A DNA stretch of 64,000 nucleotides from positions 14,681,009 to 14,745,008 of the forward strand of contig JACTAT010000037.1 in the NCBI GenBank assembly GCA_014526335.1. The letters are read 5' to 3'. The notes under the pieces are model-generated. The model was given only the letters and a program-made list of their open reading frames with translations, ran no database searches and was not told where the DNA came from. Shown one piece after another: positions 45,101-54,000 of the stretch. The position numbers were made by a program, and so were the translations under genes. This DNA comes from Chrysaora quinquecirrha. Taxonomy: Eukaryota; Cnidaria; Scyphozoa; Semaeostomeae; Pelagiidae. Each line of letters starts with the position of its first letter. Within the stretch, counting starts at the first letter, position 1.

Positions 45101-47717
45101 ATGGATTTTATTTTCTCGCATACCACTTTATAAGGAACCTACATGTAGAAGGCCCAAAAAGTTCAAAGAACTTATACTACTAAAGAGAAAATCACTAAGG
45201 AACTTTTCATTGTTCAATATTTTTATCACTGCAAACAATCAAGAATTAGAAAGCCTGTTCCATTCATTTGCAATCACATAAATTGTACTTTGCGCATGCA
45301 TCAAATGTTTATTTGAGTAGTTTCAAGCTTTGCTTACATGCAAATGTCTCTGTACAGTAGTCATTGTACTGTATGTGCAGTTAAAATTAAGGAACTATTA
45401 AGGAACTTTTGGAACTACAATTGCCTCAAATGAGGTCCAAAAATAAGGAACTTTAAGAACTAGGCCTTGAGCAAGGTTCTTTATAAAAAAAAGCTTGTAC
45501 CCATGTGTGCACACCTGTAAACGAAAAGCCTATGTGACCTTTGGGAACAGATCCACTAACGATATGTTTCCCTGTAAGTTAGGTCTTAAGGTTTGATTTC
45601 TAGGCAAGCAGTGCTTACGCATGCTGCTATGACTCAGACATTTTTTGTTCCACTTGCCCTTTGAGTCCAGTGAAAAAAGGAAAGGTATTTGGAACAACTG
45701 ACAGAGGAAAATGTGGAAATGTATAGGAACAGAAAATTAGTGGCGTTACACATGACTTGCCTGATTCTGATTTTCAAAGCAACAGGGTTTTCAGAAACTT
45801 AATCCTAAAGATCTGGGATTCTCAGATTCCAGCTTTGAGGTTCCAGGTGTTCAAGATTCCATGTTTTATCCAGATTCTAAATTCCACATTCCAGGTTTTA
45901 AATTAACTTTAAGGTAGCCATTGTGAAGATTTTTTCTCACTGTCTCCAGTGTCTCTCACCCTGAAGGTTTCTTCCGTCATTGTTTTTTTGTTTATCTTAA
46001 AAGTTTCAAATTAAGACGTTGAGCTTAACTAGCTTTCCTCGACAAATTTTGCCTGATTACGGTTAACCCTTTAAGGCCTGGGACCAAACAAGGGAGCCTA
46101 TAAAGCAATTTAATGCTTATGCTGTCTCTATGGGGTCATGTTATTGCATATTCATTGCTTTTTTGAGAAAGGAATGTGCAGTTTGGAAAAAAATTTTTGT
46201 ACACATATGTGCACGCCAGGTATTAGAGGAATGAAAAATACACATTTGTCAAGATGTAAAATGATACAATATCTCTATTTTAGGATTCTAATACTTAAAA
46301 CTAACTACATCAGATGGACATCATACATAAATAAAGTTAACATTTGAGTAATTTGTCAAGAATGAAGCTTTTCCATCAATTTTGATTCTGCCGATGCACT
46401 TTTCTGCATTTTATTAACCAACAATTCACTTTCTTTCATGCCATACAAAGACTGGAACCTGAAAATAAGAAAACTTAAGCATTATAAACAGCTACTCATG
46501 CAAAAAACATGTCTAAGAAGACAACCAAAATAATTTATGGGTTTTCATGAGTTCCTGGTGTACACATATGTGTACAAAAATTTCCAATTTGTGTCAAAAA
46601 ACCAAAAAAAGGGAGCAAAATAAATTTAAAGCTAGGAAGTATTATATTGGGATGATAAATCATCATGGAATAAGCTACGGAAAGGGAAAAAACAGTTTTT
46701 GAGAGATAGGTTTGGGCCTAAATTTTTATTCCCCAAGTTCCTGATGTACACAAAAGTGCACACAGGACAAAAAGTTTAATTTTGATAAATGTGCAAGTTG
46801 CAGCCTAGTAATTTTTTCATAAAAGGTAAAGTAAAGCCTTTCTTCATGTATTTCATTCGTTTATTCTTTATTATAAAGCATTTATAATCATAAATTTCAA
46901 AAAATATAGCGCTTAGGCCAGAACTTACCGTCCACCATTACAGCACGCCAAGAGCTCATCTTCAAAGAAGGCCATAACATCTCCCAGCATGCAATACGAG
47001 CATTTTCCCTCAGCCTGGTCCATGTTAAACATAATCACCGCATTTGAGGGTCAAAAAAATGAGTGAATCCAGCGCAACGGGGAAAAATAAAATGTACACT
47101 TTTGTGTACGCCAGGCCTTAAAGGGTTAAGACAGCAGTTTTATGAATGTGTGGGCTATTTTTACGAAAGATTGGAAGAGTGCATCGCAAAACTGCCACAT
47201 TCCGCAGGCATGAACCAAATGTGACACAACTTTGATATTATAACAAAATAAAGAGTTCACATTGTAATCGATGAAACTCATATAGTCTACTGTAGGAATT
47301 AAAATGTTGATCAGACAGAAGTAAAGTCAGCACGCCATTTTCTGTTCCATTCCGCATGAGTTCCGCAAAGACGCCATCATCAACCATCCGAAATCCGGTG
47401 GAAAGTTTTTCCTGTTAGATTTTGCTCGAAAATACAACTTAATTTAGAAAATAAAAATTTGAAACGTAACAAAAGTTGCGAACATATAAAGTACAAATTA
47501 GTAACGAAAATTTTCAGTGGAAAATAAGATTGCGAGTCGAAAAAAAATTACAAAAAGAGGAACCTACCACGAATCCTGCCCAATACGGCGAGTACAGTGC
47601 GTTGCTAACTTTCGAGGCGGCAACAAAACTGGCTACAATGATTGCAATTCCCATGAGAACTTCAATCACACCAAAGATAATGGCAGTAATGGCATGGCCA
47701 CGGGTTACTCTCGCCAT
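42167..47717 (-). CDS. MS4A/CD20-like four-pass membrane protein, five exons
   Basis: Exons 47568-47717, 44716-44772, 43747-43924, 42792-42916 and 42167-42310 join in frame to 218 codons (217 residues). Start MARVTRGHAITAIIFGVIEV. Four hydrophobic segments: GVIEVLMGIAIIVASFVAA, YLVPGILGIVTGA, IGFMILNIIGFILLGVGSIA and LWAVAICCLLSAVITLASSI. A Cys-rich loop (YCYTSGSYCYCNYDG) sits between TM3 and TM4, as in MS4A proteins, and YSPYWAGFV before TM2 fits their P-x-W-G-G-x pattern. The cytosolic tail is Pro/Tyr-rich (PPQYQPAYPPAQAYQPPQ). The tail may bind WW or SH3 partners (inference). MS4A/TMEM176-like tetraspan is the best family. Intron 1 holds a piggyBac-like element and a MITE; intron 2 a hAT MITE; intron 3 intronic MITE copy 5 lies between exons 3 and 4. 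Confidence 0.82.
43139..43632. mobile_element. TA-target MITE, poly-T/ATAAG family, copy 5
   Basis: CACATCTTTTTTATAAGG at the left faces CCTTATAAAAAAAGATGTG at the right, with TA on both sides (43137-43138, 43633-43634). It lies in the intron between exons 3 and 4 of the MS4A-like gene. 494 bp, longer than the other copies; non-coding. Confidence 0.82.
44008..44210. mobile_element. hAT-like MITE with near 8-bp target duplication
   Basis: CAGTGGCATACCCAAGGG at the left faces ACCTGGATACGCCACTATG at the right. AACTACTA (44000-44007) and AACTACTG (44211-44218) flank it, an almost perfect 8-bp duplication. CAGTGGCGTA-type ends are common among animal hAT MITEs. It lies in the intron between MS4A exons 2 and 3. 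Confidence 0.78.
45122..45497. mobile_element. TA-target MITE, poly-T/ATAAG family, copy 6
   Basis: Right end TTATAAAAAAAAGCTTG followed by TA (45498-45499). The left end is eroded to ACCACTTTATAAGGAACCTA near 45122. Internal text (AAGGAACTATTAAGGAACTT) matches copy 1 and the inverted copy at 60256-60656. It lies in MS4A intron 1. Confidence 0.7.
46067..47125. mobile_element. piggyBac-like element with TTAA target
   Basis: CCCTTTAAGGCCTGG at the left and CCAGGCCTTAAAGGG at the right are perfect inverted ends, and TTAA lies outside both (46063-46066, 47126-47129). TTAA duplication with ends starting CCC is the piggyBac signature. The 1059-bp inside has no piggyBac transposase but contains a small two-exon ORF and several GTACACATATGTGTAC-like palindromes. 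It lies in MS4A intron 1. Confidence 0.85.
46356..47023 (-). CDS. Predicted 65-residue two-exon protein inside the piggyBac-like element
   Basis: Exon 1 (46929-47023) reads MDQAEGKCSYCMLGDVMAFF then EDELLACCNGG before GTAAGT. Exon 2 (46356-46458) follows TTTTCAG and reads FQSLYGMKESELLVNKMQKS, then ASAESKLMEKLHS and a stop. The split codon (CG plus G) joins in frame. It has a CxxC pair and a CC pair that could bind zinc, then an amphipathic helical tail. It could be a remnant of the element's own gene (piggyBac transposases end in a Cys-rich domain), a captured host exon, or chance. No relative is recognised. Confidence 0.45.
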
Positions 47718-48035
47718 TTTCAAAAACAAGAGCTGTTTCGCAACTTGAGCAACGATGCAGACAAGCTTGAGGTTATTGCAGAAGGTGAGCGAGCGAGCGA
47801 GAAGTTACAGTACCGAAGACGACACACAAGCTGTGCATGAACCACATAAATTTGCATAATAATGCTTTCTCAAAGAATTTACTTGGCGCGTTATGACGTA
47901 ATTTCCGGATGAGTGTTCTGAGAAAACAAACGCTTCCCAGAAAGCCAGCCAAAGAAGGTGGTCGTGGTCATGTCTCTGTAGGGACAATGGTTCAATACAT
48001 ACCTATTCAAAACATCTGTCCGAAATTTTACGCGC
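47718..48035. promoter_or_regulatory. Upstream region of the MS4A-like gene
   Basis: Presumed 5' UTR/promoter, with a (GAGC)n-like stretch near 47789-47801. No TATA box at a credible spacing. The + ORFs here are antisense shadows of exon 1. Confidence 0.35.
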
Positions 48036-48470
48036 GGGGGGGCAAGCGCCCCTCTTGCCTTTTCCTAAGGGGGGCAAGGGGGGCAAAAGTGCCCTTTTAA
48101 GGAAAAACAATAATTTACTTTCACAACGTTAAATACGATGCCATATCTTCATTTCCTTATCAGAAACACAACAACAACGAAAATTGACTTGCAATTGCAA
48201 ATTCAAAATAAGCAATATGCGATCTTTATGCGATTCGGAATGAGGACATGTGGAGAAATAGCTAAAATTATTGTGGAAGAACATGATTAATATTCGTTGA
48301 AACATTTCTGATAGCATTTCAAGCCAATCTAAAGGGCGTGGCCACAAAACTTTTCCCGGGGGAGTACCCCCAGACCCCCAGATTTTCGGCTCGCTTCGCT
48401 CGCTATCGTTCTCAACTGCCCTTACGTTTCCATTGGCCCCCCTTGCCCTACCATCGCTCCGGCGTCCCTG
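48036..48470. mobile_element. hAT-like element fragment
   Basis: The right end GCTCCGGCGTCCCTG at 48456-48470 matches the hAT end type seen at 20931. G-rich text (GGGGGGCAAGGGGGGCAAAA) near the left and GGCCCCCCTTGCCCTACC near the right form a rough inverted pair. No clean left end, so the copy is probably truncated. Confidence 0.55.
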
Positions 48471-49005
48471 CTTAAGTAACTCCGTAGGAAGGAGAAAATC
48501 TTTTGGAGGACTGAATTGTCTAGAGAATATTAAGAACAATAGAATCCCATCTTATATACCCCTAAAACAATGGACTTCATGAATAATTTTGATGATGCAG
48601 CCCCCAGTCCCCCAGTTGCCACAGCCCTCACGTTAAATGCTTTGGCGAGGACTCGAGGAGCCTACATTCCTGTTTTCTGTTGATAACAATCGATAAAATT
48701 TACTTGATGCAGTAATAAAATAACAGGCTCATTTCAATATTTCAGTTCTTAGATTCCAGTTTCAAGATTTTAGTTCCCAGATTCCAGGATTCCAGTTTCC
48801 ATATTCCAGTTCCCACATTCCAGTTTGTTTTCAAGATTCAAAAGCAAATTCCTTCCACTCTTTCCTTCATGTCTTCAAAATGGGTGAAAGGTGAAGAGAA
48901 GTGCATGTCCTGTGTTTGCCTTGCTAGGCTGCTTTCTTTCATCTTAGTAGTGATCGGTAGGAAATTATAATAATCTTTCTAAAGGGATTATTGCGTTCAT
49001 AAAGA
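48471..49005. other. Region upstream of MTIF3
   Basis: Contains repeated short words of ATTCCAGTTTCCA type (48740-48830), a small tandem repeat. No gene seen. Confidence 0.4.
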
Positions 49006-49701
49006 ATGATTGCCTTCAGGGTGATCGCCATTTCTTGTCAACGTTTTGCATGTATCAATGCTGGAAAAAGAACGAGGAATTTAGGCCAACTTTTTTGGGG
49101 ATCAGCTGAAATTGGCACAAATCGAAAAGAGATATCCTCAGCACATGCTTTCAAGAAACAAAGCTTTCATTCGACACCTAGTTTTATATATTTTCAAAGC
49201 AATAATGAAACTAGCAAAGGACAATCAAATGAAATCCATTTGATCGATGAAAATGGAAAAAGTCAGGGGATCATGTCATTGAAACAAGCAAAAGAAGAAG
49301 CAAAGTCTAAAGATTATCAACTGCACCTTGTAAAAGCACCACACCATAACAATCCTCATGCAGTGTACAAATTACTGTCTAAAAAGGATATGTATTCTTT
49401 GCAGAAGAAAAGTAGAGAGAAGGAACGTAATGTTCATAAAAATCAATCAAAACCGAAAGAGCTGTCATTAAGCACTGATATTGCAGGACAGGATTTAAAT
49501 TGGAAATTGAAAAAAATTGAAGAATTTCTCAAAGAAAATCATAGGATTAAAGTAATTATCAACAGAAAATACAAATCAAAGACCAATCTGAAGGATTTTA
49601 TGCAACAAATTCTTGACAAGATTGAGAATGGTGAAATCTATGGAAGCTTAGTGGAAACTGAAAGAAGAATTAGATTTGTTTTAAAACCGGTTAAATCATA
49701 A
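49006..49701 (+). CDS. MTIF3: Mitochondrial translation initiation factor IF-3
   Basis: A single-exon ORF of 231 residues. Residues 1 to about 60 are Arg/Ser-rich with few acidic residues (MIAFRVIAISCQRFACINAG), fitting a mitochondrial targeting peptide. The IF3 N-domain is seen in EIHLIDENGKSQGIMSLKQA then LHLVKAP, and the C-domain in KPKELSLSTDIAGQDLNWKL, KKIEEFLKENHRIKVIIN and KDFMQQILDKI. IF-3 binds the small mitoribosomal subunit and prevents premature joining of the large one. Length fits animal mtIF3 without the long C-terminal extension. It converges on an orphan minus-strand exon that ends 35 bp downstream. Confidence 0.85.
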   Translation: MIAFRVIAISCQRFACINAGKRTRNLGQLFWGSAEIGTNRKEISSAHAFKKQSFHSTPSFIYFQSNNETSKGQSNEIHLIDENGKSQGIMSLKQAKEEAKSKDYQLHLVKAPHHNNPHAVYKLLSKKDMYSLQKKSREKERNVHKNQSKPKELSLSTDIAGQDLNWKLKKIEEFLKENHRIKVIINRKYKSKTNLKDFMQQILDKIENGEIYGSLVETERRIRFVLKPVKS

Positions 49702-49735
49702 AAAAGAGTGTTTGAAACATAAAGACCTTAATTAA

Positions 49736-50001
49736 TTATTCTTTATCTATTTTGGTCAAGGGTTTTCTTAAAACATGGGTTTGAAATTTTTGAAAGTATG
49801 CCTTCGGAGGAATTTCACCATAAACCCTTGCAAAAGTACCATAACACCCGTAGCACTTAAGTCCAAGCCTGTTTTCAAATTTAGAATACCTCCCCTGCAT
49901 AAAAATCACATTAGCTTTTGTGTTTTCGATTAGGGATTGATTACAATAAGGGCAGCATATGTGTTTGCATGTAATTAATCTACTAATAAAATATGTACAT
50001 A
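49736..50001 (-). CDS. Orphan terminal exon with Cys pairs (zinc-ribbon-like)
   Basis: From a good acceptor (TTATACAG, exon from 50001) an open frame reads KHICCPYCNQSLIENTKANV, then RYSKFENRLGLKCYGCYGTF and IPPKAYFQKFQTHVLRKPL, and stops at TAA 49736-49738. The CPYC and CYGC pairs, about 35 residues apart, could form a zinc ribbon. A possible upstream exon at about 50340-50508 (STCCSKCGSACLKKF) has more Cys pairs, but the phases do not join. Family not recognised; the case rests on composition and the acceptor. Confidence 0.4.
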
Positions 50002-50348
50002 CTGTATAAAATCATTTGTGCTAATTACTTTGCTAAGAATACAAACCAATACCAAATTAAACAAATGTCTATTACAAAGGTTGATTTCCAAACAGGTAAA
50101 AAAGCAAAGAAGGTGCATGTTGAACTGGAATGAAGTTTTCTCTGGGAGATCACAACCTAGACTTGGTTCAAACATGTTCAATGTGTTTTTGAAAACTAAA
50201 ACAACATAATACTGAGAAAAAAGTACATGTTAAAATGTAGGGACAAGAATAATTCTTGTGCAAGGAAGTACATCATTTTTCACCAGCTGTGTTTGTTTAT
50301 TGATCGATATACAAAAATTACTGAAGGACAATTTTTACAAAATGAATA

Positions 50349-50648
50349 AGATTTGATCCACGGTGGATCAGGCGATCAAATGCTTTAAACAGATCTATGT
50401 CATTGGTGGCTACTACTAGATTTGATGACCAAAGAGAAGTAATAGAGTTGGCATTAGAGGGAAATTTCTTAAGACAAGCAGAACCACATTTAGAACAACA
50501 TGTAGACTGTATAGAGAACAAAAAACTTAATTATCGAATATCCCAACGTATTCAGGCTCTTATTGAACGGAGCACCTCTTGTCCAAACGAAAAACCTGAT
50601 AACAACCCTTTACTTTATGCAGTTTTAGTTTTGGCAGCACCAAAATAA
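50349..50648 (+). CDS. Unassigned ORF, possible terminal exon
   Basis: An open frame ends at TAA 50646-50648 and reads SLVATTRFDDQREVIELALE, then QAEPHLEQHVDCIENKKLNY and IQALIERSTSCPNEKPDNNP, a sequence with normal protein composition and a hydrophobic C terminus. A possible acceptor (TTTAAACAG) precedes 50392. It overlaps a Cys-rich minus-strand ORF, so only one of the two can be the real coding strand. Family not recognised. Confidence 0.35.
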   Translation, partial: RFDPRWIRRSNALNRSMSLVATTRFDDQREVIELALEGNFLRQAEPHLEQHVDCIENKKLNYRISQRIQALIERSTSCPNEKPDNNPLLYAVLVLAAPK

Positions 50649-51058
50649 AAAATTTCAAGGAGCTTGAAATACTGCAAGTTTGTCTATGCTGGAAAACATA
50701 TTAATCACATTTGTGTAGAGGGTAGGGTGTCTATTGGAAGAAAAAGAAGAAAACCTATGGATGACATTTTCTTCTGGAGATGCCTTCCGATGGAATCTGC
50801 TCGAAAAGAAAGGAAATGGTTTGTTTCCCCAAATTCTTGAGTTTTGTTCTAGAAGACAGTAACCTAAATATTTCTAAGCTTATACTTCTAAGAAATTTAC
50901 GGTGCCTGATATATGTTGATACAAGTACTAGTACCAGATTATTGACTTAAACTCTCTGTTGGGTACAACCATGCACACCGAAAGGCGTTTGCAGCGTGGA
51001 TTTCAGACGATATTCGACGCAACGTCAAAACACAAAATGACAAATCAATCGATTCCAC

Positions 51059-54000
51059 CTAGACTTCTGACGTCATATTTTCAGGTTGAATATACATTGG
51101 TGGTAATTGATATGTTGGCGGTGGATAGAGATAAGGAGATTCATAATCTTCTCTGATCGACTTCCCTCGTTTTGGCTCAGGATGGTAAGGAGGTGGTGGG
51201 TTAACAAAAGGTTTCAAACCGTATGCTTCATTTTCTTTTATCAAACCATCTTCATCATCAAAAGGATCACTAATGTAATCTTCTGAATAGAGCTTGTCTT
51301 TGTCTAATTTTTTTTCATAAAGATAATCTTCTGGAAGTATGACTGCAGACGCAGGGAATGTCTTTAACTCGTGTTCTTCAGGAAGAAGAACTGGCTGTCC
51401 TTTTTTGAAGGTGTATTTATCAAGAAATGATGGCTTTGATTTTCTTCTCTTTGACAAGAAGACAAGAGTAGCAATGATGACTGCACATATAAATGCAACT
51501 GCCAGTAAAGGTACGACATACGTAACAAATACATTCGTACTTCCCTGTCCTGCACCTGGTCTTGTTGGAGTAGGTGTAACAATGGGTGGCAGTAAACAAA
51601 CACCCTGATAGCTCAAGTTCAACTTTAGTACTGGGAATTCAGGAAGCAAAGCATGTGAAAATTCTGGCGTTGGACTTCCAGATGATAGCCATACTTTTCT
51701 AAAGATACTGTCGATTAATGTCTTATTGCATGTTGTAGAACCAACACTAGTATCACTCCAGCTAAACATAACTGAACCGTTGCGAATTCTCAATGCATAA
51801 TAATCCTGAGGCTGAGAAGTATTGTAAAACTGGATTATACGATTCAGTAGTTTTATTCTAAGAGAACTATCTTGAAGAAAACTTGTATAGTCATATTCTA
51901 TGGTAGCGGTGATTGAAAACAGGAACGACACTTGTACCTTTTGTATATAAATATTAATTACATCTCTTGCGGAGTATCCCAATGAATCAAAAGCCACTAA
52001 CTCCAATTCCAAGCCGTGCAAGGCTTGAGAAGTTTGATCAGAAGCTAAAGGTAGTCCAGAAATCGTTTGGCTATTGTTATCAAATTTTATCCAAAAACCT
52101 GCTGGAATCGGATTTCCATTGGAGTAACGGCATATCAATTTCAGGTTATTTGTAAAACCGTCCTCTAAATCGTAGAAGGTGTCGTAAGGTATTTTCAATG
52201 TAAATAATCTTCCCACATAAGCAGTTAATCTTCCAATGCTGTTTAACATTTGCGGACCTGAATTGGGTACGCGGCTGCTTCTTGAATAAGCATCAGAAGT
52301 CTTGATTGCAGTTGAGGGTAGTGCTGACGTTCCATTCAATGATATATCCAAAGAAGAAATCGTAAACAAGGAAGATGCAATCGTAAACAAAGACTGTGGG
52401 ACTCTTGTAGCGTATGATGTATTCACGGTTTGTCTTTTTGAAGAAAAGTCGACATAGGTAGATCCAGATGCGAATCTCAAAGAAGGAATAAAACTTGATA
52501 CAGATGAAATTGATATTGAACTATACATTGGCCTTGATGATTCTTTGCTGGAACTGATTCGTATCATGCTGTCTTTTACAGTTGTTGTAATTGACAATCT
52601 GGAAGTTTGTCTAGAAAACTTTGAAGATATCGTTGGCTTGAATGTCGACTGAATTGACGAAGGGTGTTGGTATGCCGACTGACTTGATGATGTTGCCATG
52701 AATGTTGACTCACCTGAAGATGCTGGCTTGATTGTTGACTGAGTTGATGATGTCACTGACAAAAACGTAGAATTGAAATAACCTTTTGAGCTTAAACAGC
52801 ATACAGATTCTGATTTACTAAAAATAGCTGACTGCGTAATTCTGGATGATTCAGATATTGCTCTTGTAGACTGAATTGTTCTAACATCCCAAAATGATGA
52901 CTGGGAAGATTTCTCTGACATTTGTTTAGAAATAGCAACACTTGAATAGCTTGGTATCACAGTTTGGGTGGTCCGTGTGAATAGACTGGGGAAAGGTGAA
53001 GACACCTTTTCTTGTGTAGACGACAATATTGAGGTACTGATAGGAATAGAGTGAGTAAATCTTGAGGAATGATATGTTGTTTCATATGTAGGTACTGATA
53101 AACCAGAGGGGAAACTTCTTGAGATTGTACTTGCTGGCACCGAGCTAATCATTCTCATTGAAGAATTATTGACTGGGACTTGAGTAGTAGCTTGAGTTAC
53201 GAAGCTAGTATCTGTTGTAAAAATAAGCGACTTTGCCTCTGATGTAAAATATTGAGTTTCTAGTACAGATGATGTGGCACCACTGGTTGGAGGTGAAGGT
53301 TTTAACATATTTGTTGAAGACGATAAATGTGCTGAAGAACTATATATCTGTTTAGAAGTCATACTTGCTGTTTGAATACTTTCAGAAAAAACTGTAGCCA
53401 TTGTTTTCTCCATACTTGTGCTACCATTGGGGAGACTCTTTGAAACTGTTATTTGAGATATGGAATAACTTGTTGTTGGCTCAAGGGAGGGCATTATAGA
53501 TCTGGCAGACGATAACATAACATGTTTAGACGGTGTGAAAAAACTTCTGCTTGATGCAGGTACAACAGTTTCATTGATAGGGACAGAATAATTCGTATAG
53601 AAAGTACTTGAAGATATTCTGGCCGAAGAAAGAGTCCTTTTAACCGTTGTTGGTGACACTGACGAATATGGCACTTTTGTATAACTAGTCATTACTAGAG
53701 AAATTTCACTGGTATTATAAGTTTGACTGGGAGATGAGGATGCTATCTCTGAGTATGCTGAAAATGCAGTCGACTTTGAAGTTTGCAATGTTGGGTAGTA
53801 AGTGGTATTTGTGGCCAATGTACCTGTAGCTGAGGTGGGCCGAAGTCTTGATGACACAGTAGGTAACACTGAAGAAGCATTTAAGATTCCTGTATTGCTA
53901 GTCATAAATGGGGAAGTTGTTCTTGCTGAGGAAGTTATTTCGGAATGCGAAGAAACTGTTGTTGAATTTAAAATCGATGACTTTGTATAGCTAGTCCTGC

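Noticed and set aside
47517..47840. Plus-strand ORFs over MS4A exon 1
   Set aside because: Antisense shadows; the minus strand has the start, membrane segment and splice donor.
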